Source: Enoplolaimus lenunculus (lineage: Eukaryota; Nematoda; Enoplea; Enoplida; Thoracostomopsidae). From it: a stretch of 64,000 nt of DNA. This document shows positions 45,333 through 58,323 of this stretch, piece by piece. A program made the translations under genes and the position numbers. The stretch lies in assembly GCA_030248215.1 (NCBI GenBank), contig JASANG010000883.1:62001-126000 (forward strand), read 5' to 3'. Positions within the stretch are counted from its first letter, which is position 1. Each line of letters starts with the position of its first letter. The notes under the pieces are model-generated. The model ran no database searches. It worked only from the letters and a program-made list of their open reading frames with translations, and was not told where the DNA came from.

Positions 45333-45596
45333 CCGTTTCACTCATAGAGTATACTTTGAGCAACTAAATACAATAATGTACGAGCAATACACACACCGTG
45401 AGCAGTGTTTAACATTTATCACATATATGCGTAGTGCAAAATCTCAACAAGACGTGAGAGCCTACTCGGGCTCGAGCGTCATGTTCCTATAGCTGAGTAG
45501 TGATTGTAAAATCCTTACACCCAAAGAGACTAGGGATCGAATCTTACCTTCAAATTACATCTCATATGAAATTGATAATATTCATGTGAGAAAGGG
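45333..45596 (+). mobile_element. TTAA-bounded MITE carrying a tRNA-like region (copy 2)
   Basis: TTAA at 45329-45332 and 45597-45600; ends CCGTTTCACTCATAG and CATGTGAGAAAGGG. It aligns along its whole length with 16728-16988, including GACGTGAGAGCCT, CGGGCTCGAGCGTCA, TAGCTGAGTAG and AGGGATCGAATCTTACC. The region around the anticodon-like segment is the most diverged. Confidence 0.75.
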
Positions 45597-45943
45597 TTAA
45601 ATTTAAATGTTATTTGAGGTTGTGTAACAAATTTTGCACTGTGAATGCGCAAAATGATTATTAACTATGCCTTTTTTGTTGATTTGTATATTGATTTTGT
45701 GCAGTGTTTTGACAAAATGAGACGACAGATTTTGCAATAGTTTTAGCTTCCTCGGTTCAAAACCTTAATCACGTTGCCGGTAGAATTGCAACGGAATGTT
45801 GCTCACATTTTGCAAGCTACAACATCACAAAATAAGTCACTCATTGAACAAACGGCGAAAAAGCTGAAGTTAGTTTTAGTTTGTTGCAGCTAATTTGAAA
45901 ACTTTCTATTAATGTATCTAAACGCAAACGCGATGTGATAGCA

Positions 45944-48900
45944 ATGAATATTAATACTGTAGTGCGGGCTCTGCGACTTATGCAATTCCCCTCGTAGTAT
46001 TAAAGGGGGTAAAATCTATAAGATGATTGGCAGATAGTGTTTGTGAGATAAATCGTGAATGGAGCCAGATATATTTTCTTGGCAGTTGGCAGGCTGAGCC
46101 CTCGGCTATGAGTCTCGGTTCAATTGTCAGTTATACATTTTTAACTAATGATATAGAAAAAGTTTTAGGAACACGCTGTGGCGTCGTAAACCGTACTGGT
46201 ACGACAGCAAATTTCAAGCAGTCGCAACTGCGCTGGAAACGCGTGCAATCAACCACGTCGTCAATCAAACATTACTGGAAATGGCGAACAGTTCAACCGC
46301 AGAAAGCAGGCAGTTGCGTGAAAAATTTAGTTCAAAGTCGTTTGAAGAAATCTCACAAGATCCAAGTATTGTTGCTTCGGCGCAGGAGTTGGTGACGCAA
46401 CGTCTGAAAGTACTCGTTCAAAAATGGACTCCAACTAAATTGGGTGCGTTTAGTTTTATTTTAAATACTTTGTATTTTGTTAAAATAATTTACCATTTGT
46501 CTTCAGTTTAGTGTTATGGAACCACATCTGGAAGTCCATAATTGACTTGCATCATGGAAATATAAATTGGCTGTTCTCCTCGTGGTATTCCTGCTTACAA
46601 ATCACCTTTCCGGCGTCCCAAGTTCTATTATTGATCAAGTTTAAATTAACAAATAATTAGCAAAACCTTTTGTCACGAGATTTTTCGTTACTTTGTTTTA
46701 ATTATACGCGGTATTGGGCGTCTAAACGATGGATTCTGTTTGTATGACTTCTTTTGGACGGAAAAATCCTAAACATCAGTCAGATCACAGCTTTGACGCA
46801 ATTTTCAAAACTGGTGAATAAGCATTCTCTGTTTCAAAAAGCAAGCTCGTAAAAAGATAATCAGTCATATATACTGAGTAGTTCACGTTTTCTCCTGCGG
46901 CATAATTTCATCAGCCGATCCAGGGGTTCTCAAAAGTTTTCGTGACCCTGTATTAATCATTGAACTGAAATATGATCTTTCAGACACGGAGTTTCAATGC
47001 ATTGTCTATATGGTTGCTAGACTTGCGCCAAACTATGCAATTGCTTTGAGAGTTTTGACCGAATTAGCTGCGATTAATTCAACATTTCAACCAAAAACTT
47101 TGCTGGATTTTGGATCTGGATTAGGTATGTACGTAGTGTTTTTTAAACATTTAATTTTGATGAAATCGTTTTTGTTTAATGTTACGTACTATGTTGATTT
47201 ATAATAATGTTTGCAGATCTGTGAGAAATATACTTTCGTTAGCGGTTATGCCATTGCCAACGCCTGAGTATGCCTGTATTTATGCCTAGACACGAAGTTG
47301 GCTGAAACCCAGGCAAAACTCAATTTTTCACTTGGTAGGCGTAAGCTTAAACCAAATTGGAATCACCGTCAACTTGTCTACACGTGTATTCCTGTTTGTA
47401 ATTCAAACATATTTGGACTGTGAGCTATTTTTTTCGTTAATATGATTATTTTTTCAGCGACAACTTACTGGGCCGCGTGTGAATTGTGGCCATCATCAAC
47501 AAACCAACTGGAATTCATTGGTGTCGACATAAATGATTTTGTGAACAATTTCGCATGGAGACTGCTAGAAGGCATAGAAAGTTCTGAGAGACCCAAACGT
47601 GACCTAACCGCGGTTATGCAGCGAAACATTTTCCTCAGGAATTCTATGCCGACTGGGAAAGCAACTGAGATTAGCGATGATGATGCAGATCTGAACGATG
47701 CGAAGGTGATGGCTGATTTGGTGTTCTCGGGACACGCGCTGCTGGAATTTCCGAACGTACAAGATCGGTTACGCGTGGTTGATCAGTTGTGGGAGACGGT
47801 TAGTTGTGGTTCAGTAGTGATTTAAATATGTGACATACTTGAAATTAAATACTGTGGGTGGGTCTCTATTACACTTTCAACCCACGAGCCAGCCGAAACC
47901 TAAATCCTAAAATATACCAAAATTAGAATGTTTCCATAATTGAAACGAAGAAAAGTAAACAAGTGTAAACTAGGGGCGGTTTATAACTTGTTTGCGACAA
48001 AAATATCTTGATATGAGTAAATTTTAGTCTACTACTTTGGTTTTGGAATGATAATCCCGATTGCTTTCTTAACTTTTTTGACGTATAAAATTGTACGTTT
48101 TTATTAAGTTTCAGTTTGTTTAATGGTGGTTTGAGGATTCAGTTCGGTTTACCTTTATTTTTTAGGTAAATGCGCCTATTAATTTCGCTTGTTGTAGTTG
48201 TATAGCAATATGGTTGTTTTTGTAATAAATTATTCGCCTTGATCCGGAATTTTGTGTTTTTTCAATTCATTTCTGTAGCGAAACTGTGGAAATTTGTTTG
48301 AGTGTTTGCCAGTTAAATACAGTGGCGTATTGTTGTGGCTACAGAAAGAAAACCCCTGAAGTTTGTGGACCGGCGGAGCGCAAACAACCAGGTGATCCGC
48401 GGTCCGGTCCGCACCGTAAATTATTACACGCTATTGCTAATCGCTAAGCTACTGCACTATTAGAATTTTACACTTAATTTGAACATTTTAAGTTTGTTGA
48501 GGAACGCAATCGCTTTTGGATTTCGCAGAAAACGGAATTACATTTTCCAAATGGCTTTTAATTGACGAAATTTTGCTGTTTATGGAATGTAAACCAGTGC
48601 AGTAAAATGTTTAAAAGATATTCATCAGCTAGTAGTGTCAGACCGAACCGAACCGCAATATTCTGCGGGCCAGACCGTTAAGTAATTTCGGTCCGGCCCT
48701 GTCTGGTCCATATCACTACTTTGTAGCTGCTATGCATATATTGAAAAATTTTGTAAGTCCGATATTTTGCAAGAATTCCAGATATTTTACAGGAATTTTG
48801 GTTGAAAAAGCGTGTCTACTTTAAATTTCAGTGTTCAAGATACTTGATCCTGGTTGAAAATGGAACCAAAGCGGGTCATCAAGTGTTAATGGAAGCACGA

Positions 48901-50373
48901 GATTATATATTGAAAGAATCGAAGTTTCAATTTCGACAAGCTTTGAAGCAACTTTTACAACAAGTCTGTTTTCATAATATAACACCGGATGGTATGAAAC
49001 AGTTTGTCAATTCTGTGTCTTCGTGTCAAAGTTGGACTCAATTAAAGCATCAGATTGAAACGTTTTTAGTTCAGTTAAATATCAATCGAAACGATATCGA
49101 TTATGTTTTGCGTCAAGTAAGTGAAAGGTTTTGTTTACACTTACTTGTGTACAAGGGTACAGCTTTGTGGGCGTGTTAGCCCCCATTTTTAATTTTTGTC
49201 CATTCAGTTTTCTGAACTTTTTGTTGGTAAACTCAAAAAATTTTCCCTTTGAAATATTTTATAATAGAGATTAGAGTGTGACTCTCTTTTTTCAGAATGA
49301 TAACCACGTCTCTGCTTGTGTTCTTTATGTCCTGCCCCGCAATCTGCAATTTTAAGTCTTAGCCTCATTAAGATTGCGAGAGGTGCAAGGTAAATTTCAC
49401 TAACATAGATTTCTTTTAGTACAAACTGTTAAAACAAATTTCAGTTGGCCTGGAGAGGATCGTAGATGTTTTTTGTAGGAGAAGGGCATACGCTTGTTAT
49501 GTATATGTTTAAAAAATTTCGAAACATCTAAGCTGCTTTAAGTATTGCACTTCAAGTATGATGTTGAACTATATAATTTTCAATATTTTAATGCATTTGT
49601 TTCAGGTACCTGATGTCCTGCCGCATCAAGCGCGGCTGCTCGCACCGTGCCCTCATCAATTGCCGTGCCCTAGTTACCATTTAGATATCCCGTGCAATTT
49701 TATTGTTCGCTTCCAATCCATCGATAAATTGCTCAAATCTTCGCTGCGCTTACGCGAAACAAACACAATAAGACCTGAACAAGAAGACGCTGAGTTATAT
49801 TCCTATTTAATTTTTGAAAAATTTAAACTTGAAGTTAACGATAATTTACACGATGAGGCATCTGTTGGGTATCAAAGTGAAGGACCGTCTCGTCGAATGA
49901 AAGGTAATACGTTTGCAAATGACACCATTGACGGAAGTTTGGATAACCAGAATGAGCTTTCATGCGACGTTAAAAGCAGCGCAAAATTAGATCAGGGAAA
50001 TGAAACGTCTACGAAGGGAGAAGATTCAGTGGAGACCGAGAGGTTGCACCAACAACAAGGGTGGCCCCGCGTTTTACGCGATCCACGTGTAGAAAAAAAA
50101 CGCGTACGATGCCGCCTTTGCGTCTCAAATTGTTCAGCACTGCAAGAAGTTGTGATCACAAATATGGCACACGGACAAATGCTGTATCAGCTGGCACGCG
50201 GAACGCAATGGGGTGACCAGTTACCGGTGAAATGTTTGTCTACGCTTGGCGATACTCAGAAGGAACAAAGAAATTTACGTCCGAGTGAAAAATATCCGAG
50301 CGCTGAGTATGAATTTTTGTTCGATGCGACAGAAAATGGGAATATTGATCGCGAAAAGAGTGACCAACAATGA
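45944..50373 (+). CDS. METTL17: METTL17, mitochondrial Rsm22-family small-subunit assembly protein (6 exons)
   Basis: METTL17/Rsm22 binds the mitochondrial small ribosomal subunit during assembly and carries a 4Fe-4S cluster in studied species. Exons: 45944-45993, 46169-46443, 46984-47124, 47458-47798, 48832-49116, 49606-50373, giving 619 aa with consistent phases. The N-terminus MNINTVVRALRLMQFPSNTLWRR is a plausible mitochondrial presequence; exon 1 rests on its phase match and a weak GTAGTA donor. The methyltransferase-fold glycine loop reads LLDFGSGLA (about 148-156). LVENGTKAGHQVLMEARD and APCPHQLPCP are near-identical to human METTL17. Candidate cluster cysteines are C379, C385, C394 and C533, with C536 next to it. 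GWPRVLRDPRV and WGDQLPV close the domain. Human METTL17 is about 456 aa; part of the extra length here is a Ser/Asp/Glu-rich insert around residues 445-510. AATAAA lies at 50592. Confidence 0.9.
48320..48716. mobile_element. Probable hAT-like MITE in METTL17 intron 4
   Basis: CAGTGGCGTATTGTTGTGGC at the left and GTCTGGTCCATATCACTAC at the right, with GGTCCGGTCCGCACC and GGTCCGGCCCTG motifs inside each end. The pairing is imperfect and I could not fix a target duplication. Confidence 0.45.
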
Positions 50374-50591
50374 ATCATTGATATTGATTTATCAACCGCC
50401 TGCCGCGCTTTTCAAAACCGTTAATTTTGTCATTATCTGGCCACTCGCTTAGGCGCTATGATCAGATAATTGTTAGTCGTTTATTTTCATGGAGACGAAA
50501 AATGAAGAAGCCTGAGCGGTACTTGTGGTGTTCTTTTTGAAGAATGATGGTTAAATTAGAAATTACACTGGACAAAGTGGCTGTAATCAAG

Positions 50592-50597
50592 AATAAA
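50592..50597 (+). terminator. METTL17 poly(A) signal
   Basis: AATAAA lies 219 bases past the METTL17 stop codon and is followed by a T-rich, G-containing stretch. It is the most likely 3' end of this transcript. Confidence 0.55.
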
Positions 50598-50599
50598 CA

Positions 50600-51772
50600 C
50601 ACTAAATTTTCCGATTGTTGATTTTGATATATTTCAGCAGCATGGGTGCAACGGGATATCCGTTTTCGGTAAACATTGGTAATTGTTTAGTTACTTAAAT
50701 GCTCTGAGAAAATAATCAATTCGAATTGTGATTGATATTTACTATAAATCATGTTTGTTACTTATGAACTTTTCTTTTTTTACTGTTGAAATATTATATT
50801 CGGATAAACGCCAGGTGTGCGGTGATCGAGCGACTCAAAATACTTTATGGTTATAGCTTATATAATACTTGAAAACAGCATGCAGCCGCGTATCTGCTCA
50901 CATGAGCTCTGGCACAAAATCTCTTCTGGCTCAAACAGAATTTTTTAAATATTTTGAGCAATTTTGGCCGGGAAATTTTCCTAGCGTTCATAAAAGTGGC
51001 CCATGTCTAGAACAGGTCCCTTCTAATTTGCTAGGTATTGCAATTTCCAAAAAGTGCAATATGTCTGAGTTATCCCAATTTCCCAAGACAAACATGCCGG
51101 GAATTAGCTCATGCAAAAACTAAATAATCCTGTACAATATCACATATTTAGTAGAATTTTGGAATATCATATGATATTCGCATAAATGTCCCTCGGTATC
51201 ATATGACATATGGCTATTTGTATACGATGCTCGCATGATCCGTGATTTGTAAGCCAATATCGTGTCACATTTTGTCGTTTTACCCGCTAGTTGACGACGA
51301 ATCAACATGGGACAAAACGTGTTCCGGGTTGCCCTTAGTTATAACGTAAAACCCGCACACATGGGCCAAATTTATTTCAACCTGGTAGCGAAGGTTTTGG
51401 TCTTTATAAAAGTTGTACCAGACTTTACGAGAATAACCTATTTACAGGGTGTAAGCGGATATCCGTGTCCGTTTCCGGTGACAATCAGTGAAAGATCAAA
51501 ATTACGAGTCATCAAATCTTAAAAATTTCAGTGCATCTGTCACTTTTTCTTTAAAGTTTTAGAAAACCCGGTGAATATATACATCCTGTCGGCAGAAAAC
51601 TAAAATATTTTTGAAAAGTTTATACTTCAATATCCGTTCTCCGTTTCTGTAATTTTGATGACTATCCGCTTCCGTTATTTTTAACATCCGTTTAAAATTA
51701 CTCGGCCCATATATTTGAACGTAACGCAAACGTTTTACTTAATATATATACTTTAGCCAGTGTTAGTTTTAG
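50600..51772. other. No gene; hAT-like termini
   Basis: GGGTGCAACGGGATATCCG (50644) and CAGGGTGTAAGCGGATATCC (51446) with TCCGTTTCCGGT are two worn left ends of the CAGGGTGCAACCGG family. The rest is unassigned. Confidence 0.45.
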
Positions 51773-51921
51773 GGCCGTAACTAAGGAATACTCCTAAGTT
51801 AAACTGTTGAAAAAAGTGTAAACCTGAGCCTAAACAAAGAATACACACTAAAAGCTTCGAAGCCTTGTCCTTTTTACAGTCCTACTTACCAAAATGGGAC
51901 AGCCCTAAAAGCAACATGGGC
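51773..51921 (-). mobile_element. TTAGGC-core element, remnant
   Basis: AGGGCCGTAACTAAGGAATA at the left, CACTAAAAGCTTCGAAGC and ACAGTCCTACTTACC inside, and CTAAAAGCAACATGGGC at the right. Hexamers are almost lost. Confidence 0.45.
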
Positions 51922-52152
51922 GAAACCTTTGAACAAAAACAGGATACGTATAATTCTGACGCATTTGAACCACAATTCGTTATTAAAATGCAATAAAAGA
52001 TGAAAGAAATATCAGTTTATACGTAAGAAAGCAAAATTAATCAGTGAACTCATGTATAGAAAAGGTCGCAAACAAATACTGAACCATATATGATGCGAAC
52101 GCCAGAATGGCCAAAACTTTTCTTCAGCATGAGATATCATATAAAAAATGCG

Positions 52153-52287
52153 GGCCAACGCATAGAACAGGGTCGTTACAGTAGTATATGCATACTCCTA
52201 TGCTTAGGAAACAAATTAGTCTTAAGCTAAAGCTTACTCTATTGTAGTCCCACAGAAAATCGTTCCGCCACTGATCTTTACATGGAC
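52153..52287 (-). mobile_element. TTAGGC-core TIR element, short
   Basis: Ends GGCCAACGCATAGAACAGGG and CACTGATCTTTACATGGACC. GTAGTATATGCATACTCCTA and AGTCTTAAGCTAAAGCTTAC are the family landmarks. A single hexamer remains. Confidence 0.65.
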
Positions 52288-52965
52288 CAAAATTCGGATC
52301 ATTTTTCATGCTCATCTTTAGCTTATTTTAAAACCAAAATTAAACACAATGTTGCGTTACACTCAATTTATATATCTCTCACTTGAAACTTGTCAAATAC
52401 AACTAACTTTGAAAAAACCTATTAATATGAGGGCACATAGTCATACACGAACAATAATGTCTTATCTCTAATTAAAATTTTCTACTTCAAAATTTTCTAC
52501 TTCCATTGCAGGAATGGGCGATCCCATTCTCAGCAAGTCTCGGGATTCGGCTGGTCTCGGTCTTCTCATGTGGCTGTTGAAATTATTTTGGCCGCCTAGA
52601 TTGTTGCGTGGCTGAGACGCTGTTTCGATCTATATTGCAGTTTCAAACCTCACCATTCGTGTGGCCTTGTAAGACGAACAAAGCATACATACGCTGCCCT
52701 ACACCCTTTTTTGAAAACACTACAATTCTAACTAATAACTATTTTAAAAAGATAAATTCAACGTACAACAGAGGTGGAACTGCGAAACGGCCGGCTGGCT
52801 GGTTCGGCTGTAGTAGGCAGACGGCACTGTCGATATAGCCGGCCTCAAACAAGTTCTTGATAGCAAAATATCTGTCCTACAGTACAATTCAGCTGTCAAT
52901 AAAACGTTTTCCATTAAATTTATTACGTGATAGCATTTCTTACAGCAAAATTGCAAAGTATTTGT

Positions 52966-53122
52966 GGCCCATGTTACTTTAAGGGGCGAGTAGGTTTGGA
53001 TTCTATATTACATTTTTTGCTTAGGCTTAGACTTACGCTTAGGAACTTATTTTTGCATTGCTGAAACTTAGGCTTAGGAATACGCTTAATCTACTGTTAC
53101 GCCCGTTAAAGTAACATTGGCC
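52966..53122 (+). mobile_element. TTAGGC-core element, type B, exact duplication GTATTTGT
   Basis: Starts GGCCCATGTTACTTTAAGGG and ends CCGTTAAAGTAACATTGGCC, flanked by GTATTTGT at 52958-52965 and 53123-53130. It has the cleanest type B termini in the window. Confidence 0.9.
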
Positions 53123-53837
53123 GTATTTGTTATGCATGTCATAGTGTTTTTTCAGTTTACAACGCATTACGTTTTTGACAACATTTCGCATAGAAAATAA
53201 CGGTTGAATGGAGGAAAACAGTAACTGAAAAACGCTGACGGGCCCTGCGAGCTGGTAGCAGCCGGCCGGTCTGCCCGGCCGCACTTTTCTATTCCGATTC
53301 AATCATTGACGTGCACATTACATTAATAAAGAAAGCATAGCATAGATCAAGCACTCACGTATGAGCAAACGCATATAGCAGCCAGTTATACTATATAAAG
53401 ATTAAAGAAAAAATCAAAATACAATTAAAATTCGCATCCCATACGACGTTCGTTTAACCAACACAATTTAATTCATTTTCAAATCACACGCACTTAAACA
53501 TTTAAATATGCAATCATTAATATATGTCAGATTGTAAAAAAATCTGCTAAAAGTCTCAAGTCTCAGGCTCAAAGAATTTGAGACTGTCTCAGTCTCAGTC
53601 TGAACTTCTTCACTGAGACTCTCATCCCTGCTGACTATTGAACACATTTCCCCAAATGCTTAGACCGAAGCCTAAATTCAAACCGCAGGAATGTAGAAAG
53701 CTCAAGTTTTCAAAAACAGTTGCGGAAAAGTACAAGAGCCAATGAACATCTCATTGAAATAACCTTTCTGTTAATAACATTAAACTTAAACTATGTTAAC
53801 ATTACAGTGGCCATACAATTTCATAAGCATACACGAG

Positions 53838-54011
53838 TAATAAATGTAAAGAACAGGGCGGAACAGTATTATACGCTTATTTCTAAGCCTAAGCGTAAGA
53901 ATGAGCCTATTCTTAAGCCTAAGCCTAAGCAAAAAAAATTAGTCTAAAGCTTAAGCTTACTCTCTTGCAGTCCCACAGAAAAACGTTCCGCATTCGATCT
54001 TTACATGGACC
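53838..54011 (-). mobile_element. TTAGGC-core element between ~50-bp direct repeats
   Basis: AAATGTAAAGAACAGGGCGG at the left (first bases lost) and CGATCTTTACATGGACC at the right, with CCTAAG hexamers. Nearly the same sequence, CTATGTTAACATTACAG...CATAAGCATACACGA, lies immediately on both sides (53790-53837 and 54013-54060). The locus was therefore tandemly duplicated around the element. Confidence 0.65.
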
Positions 54012-54496
54012 GACTATGTTAACATTACAGTTGCCATACAATTTCATAAGCATACACGAATCGTTGGTTTACATCCAAATTTTTTAAGATTTCTCAAAAT
54101 AGGTTTAGGTTTATACGTACTTAAAATTGGCTTCGTACTAATTACATCTTAAAGTTTTCATCGGTACTCAACCCACCAATGATTATGCAACCTGCTACTG
54201 TAAATATAATACAACATGCAGGTTTGGATTATACAAAACAAATGAAAAATTGAATTCGAATCGTAATCGGGCCATGCCTGCGCTGGTTTAATTTCAACTG
54301 CAACGAATTGTAAATCAAAACACTATTTAAACGATTCCTATTGATCAAATCAAAAATGTATTTTAGCTTTAAAATAATTTTTGAAATGAATAACCAATCA
54401 ACGATGTTCCTTAATATTATTTAATTTTAACTGAATTCGCAATAATTAACACAAAATTTTTGTTTTCTTTTATTTGAAACACGCACCTCCCACTTA

Positions 54497-54764
54497 CTCA
54501 TTAAATTATACTTAAAATTAAGTAAAACATTGGTGGTTTTACTTATTATGGTGCTTGGCAAAAGTTTATTCAATTTTAAGCAAACACAAAATTGTTAGCT
54601 TTACATTTACTTAATAGATCAGGAAATGACAGCAGTAGTTTTACTTATTTACATTATTTAAGCAAAGATTTACTCAATATTTGTATTAGTACACTTATAA
54701 TTAAAAATTTAGTAAAATACAACTATATAAAGTATTTTAAGTAGAGTGTTTTTACAGAGCAGGC
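54497..54764 (+). mobile_element. Dispersed AT-rich repeat, sister of 2378-2637
   Basis: Same block order as the copy in the GPCR relic: GGTGCTTGGCAAA, AAGCAAACACAAAATT, AGGAAATGACAGCAGTAGTT and AAGTAGAGTGTTTTTACAGA. The orientation is opposite. Confidence 0.6.
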
Positions 54765-55745
54765 TTGCGCCCGTGTAGTCTCACGGTTCTGCCTGAATTG
54801 TTCTGGCTCCTCTTGGTCCATCAAATCCGATGCAGCGAAATTTTTAGCGCAAAATTGCGATTAAAAACAATTAGTGATGGGCACCGGATAATTACTCAAA
54901 AACCCCCGCGATGAAAGGTGATCAAACGCTCCTGGCTCCTAATTTAGTAAAATGAGCCTCACTAAGCATATCTAATTTGCTAAATTATAACCAGACTGAA
55001 GGTACTGTCTATATAAACATAAAATTGCGGCGTTTTCTCAAACGATGTCAGCCAGGCTACAAACGGGAGGTCTGTCTCCGGCTCCGGCAAAAAATTGACC
55101 TTGAACTCCGGTAGAATTTTTGTCATAGGTTGCAGCAATTTTGGTAGTACAATGTTTCGTATTTTTGTATAAGTTGTGCTATTCAGTGAGTATGTTTATA
55201 AGTGTAGGGATATATTAAAAGCTTTGATTGCCAAGATTTATTACGAAAGAAGCTTAAAAGAGAATTTTTTCACAATACGTATCGAATTACTGTTATAAAC
55301 ATAATTATATTCCACTTACAGCTCCGGCAAAATTTGCACACTTCCGGGGCCTGTTTTTTCCACCTCCGCTATTGCCCTTCTTGCAACAGTAACAAGTGAT
55401 TCTCCTAATATCGAAATCCAACATAATTCATACATTTCCGAAAACGGCCTTGTCGCTTCATCCCAATTTCAAAAACAAACACCAGTGGTGCAGAACTTTG
55501 CTTGAAATCGGTTTTGTTGCAAAATCGATTCCAAAATGCAATTTTGAACCTTCAGCTTTTGAAAAATTTAATACCGGATATGAACTTCTGTTGTCACATT
55601 GGTTAGAATTAACATCCAAATAATCCAAATATGCCGATATCCGAAGCCTAACTGTTAATATCCTGATAAAAGAATTATTCGGATATCCAGTGCCCATCAC
55701 TAAAAACAATACAAACAACATAATAATTGATTGCAATATATATAT

Positions 55746-55776
<31 letters not shown>

Positions 55777-57600
55777 AATATATATATTTATATAAATTAA
55801 GTTATATACAAAAATTGTGACAAAATTAAAACTATAACCGCGAATCGGACAGAAGACTAAATTGATACAAAATCGACTAGCATACAATACGTATTAAAAA
55901 AGCATAAGGTTGACAATAAACAACAGATAACCAAACCGAAATCAGTACAAAATTCATAATAACTCGCGTAAACCAGGTGTCTTCGAGCAAAATTAAAAAT
56001 TCGCACAATCATTTGCGTACATCCGGTACCTTGAAACACTTTGAAAATCTACAATAACTTGCGTACACCAGGTAACACTTCGAACGATTTAGTGGGACCA
56101 CTGACGCGATGACCATCGACACGTTCATGCCTAACAAACCACACAGTGATGATAACTGAGTAAAAGCTGCATTTACACTATATTTCGCAACGGAATTATC
56201 CGACTTACCATATCGCCCGAACAAAATTTCAGAATGTTTTCATATTTATCACAAATTACACATTTAAACGGTGTAATGAGTTTTTACCCGATTGAAATTT
56301 ACTAGTTTGAGTTAATTTCTTACTCAAATGTAATCCAATAAAAACCCTGTTTCAAGTAAAATTACAACGAGTACTATAACCACCAACATAAACAATACTA
56401 AAAACAACAATATACCAACACACTAATAAACAACTTATGAAAAATTACTATAAAATTAAGAAAACAAGCAGGACACCAGGATGTATGCCATTGTGAAGTT
56501 ATTCGAAAAACCATCAATGCTGTAGTTAAAAAATTAATAATTAAAAAATTTTCTACAATTTGGCAAAATCAATACGGTTTCAGCTTAGAAAACAGAAACC
56601 GCTACTGTTCTTTCTAAATACTCACGAATTCCTGATAGCCTGCAAACACACCACAAAATCACTAAACCTATCGAGGCCTAAGCTACATATCGTTGACAAA
56701 TCATCTATGAAACCAATTTTTTATACTTACTGCCACCACAATTGATTCAGGTATAACTTAAACGAACCTACGTCAAACATATCAACCAGTACTACCACGC
56801 CAAACATAGCAACCAGTACTACCTGCGTTTCCCTTCAATAGCATTTACACGCGGTTCTCTACATTTATAGCCATCTAAAAACAAACCCCTTATTATCAAG
56901 ATCAACACGGCGCACAATGTTCAGTAAAATTTGACCTCAAATACGAAAAATTGTCAAACACATTTGCCCATACCAGACCATTTCTGCGCCCATTCCACCC
57001 GTAGTCTACAGTTGTTCCATTTACATCCATAGCTATCGTAACACACACCCATATCTGTTAAAACGATGCTTTATAGACTGAAAATCATAATAATAGGTTA
57101 CACAACAGTCAACAAACAGGTTAAAATCGTGTATTAAGGCGGCTAACTTAACGAATAACGTAAGTGACAGGCAAAGGCAACTGCAAAACTTCAAAATTAA
57201 AAACACAATATAGCAGATATAAATCAAAGATATATAAATGTATCATATTTAATATAACATAAACAAGTACAGCTCAGCAAAAAACCTTCAGAGTGCGGCC
57301 GGATACAACTAAAATAGCCGACATGTAACCGTAAATCAAACGCATACGTAAACAAAAATTAAACCTGAAAACCTCAGCACTAATAAAAAATGTGCCGTCG
57401 AACAAAATACGGAATTGATTACCGCTTTCGAAAACAGTCCGTTCGTCTCACTCACAAAATAAAAAAATACACGCTGCACTGAAGCAAATCAACATTATTG
57501 TTTGTTTTAGTGTTTTCCTGTACTTACCAAAACATCAGTCAAATCGGCGAAAGAACAGCTTAATATATTTTAGCAAAAATCATAATCTTTTAGTTAAAAT
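54765..57600. other. No gene recognised; downstream of the IQ gene
   Basis: Worn CCGGCTCCGGCA motifs at 55078 and 55320 may bound a hAT-like copy. A TA tract lies at 55735-55795. From about 55.9 kb the plus strand is clearly A+C-rich (minus strand G+T-rich), like the introns of the minus-strand gene upstream. Short minus frames here lack recognisable domains. Confidence 0.4.
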
Positions 57601-58323
57601 GACAAATTTTGATGGCTCAAACTTTATTTTTGTTTGTATAAATCGATACAGCATTCAGACAAAAATAAGCTATCCATAACATTACGTTGTGGACACAAAA
57701 TTCCTTCATAGCTTACGAGCTTCACTTTATAAGATTTACGGAGACTATTCTTAATTTCTGACATAAAACTATATACAAATAAATAGTAAATACATTTACA
57801 TATCGCACCGCAACCATCAAAAAACACAATATCCAACATAAGAAAAAACATAAATAATAAAAATCTGGCACCTGTGACATACAGATAAAGGCATTCTCCA
57901 ACCAGTAAATCCATCCATATTGAGTCTAAAACATACCGTATTAATACAATAAAATAAGACATTTTTGCACCATAATTACGCACATATTAATAAAAAAGAC
58001 TAGCCATACTCTAATCGGACACCTCCAGTACTAAAATCAAGATAACAAATTACTCGCTTGCATTAAAGCGAAAAAATACAAAAGCTAATAATACGATACG
58101 TTCGATGCAAAGTAGGAAAAAATCTCTAATCGTTCCATTGAAATTTTGTTTATCACACAATAGAAAAGGGTTTACAATTTCTAGTTCAATTTGCCACAAT
58201 CACTCCACCCATTTCAATTTCGACGTCTTAAAATGATGTCCGACAAATTATAGTGATAAATTCTGACATGTAATCATTCTACACCAAATTTCAAATCTTC
58301 AGCTTCTCAACGCCTTCCCCGTT

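Noticed and set aside
47799-47825. Continuation of METTL17 exon 4 to an in-frame stop
   Set aside because: A GT donor at 47799 and exon 5 starting in phase restore the conserved LVENGTKAG segment, so the stop is intronic.
57624-57983. 119-codon hydrophobic minus-strand frame
   Set aside because: It lies in the probable 3' UTR or flank of the IQ gene, with T-rich composition and no recognisable membrane-protein motif.
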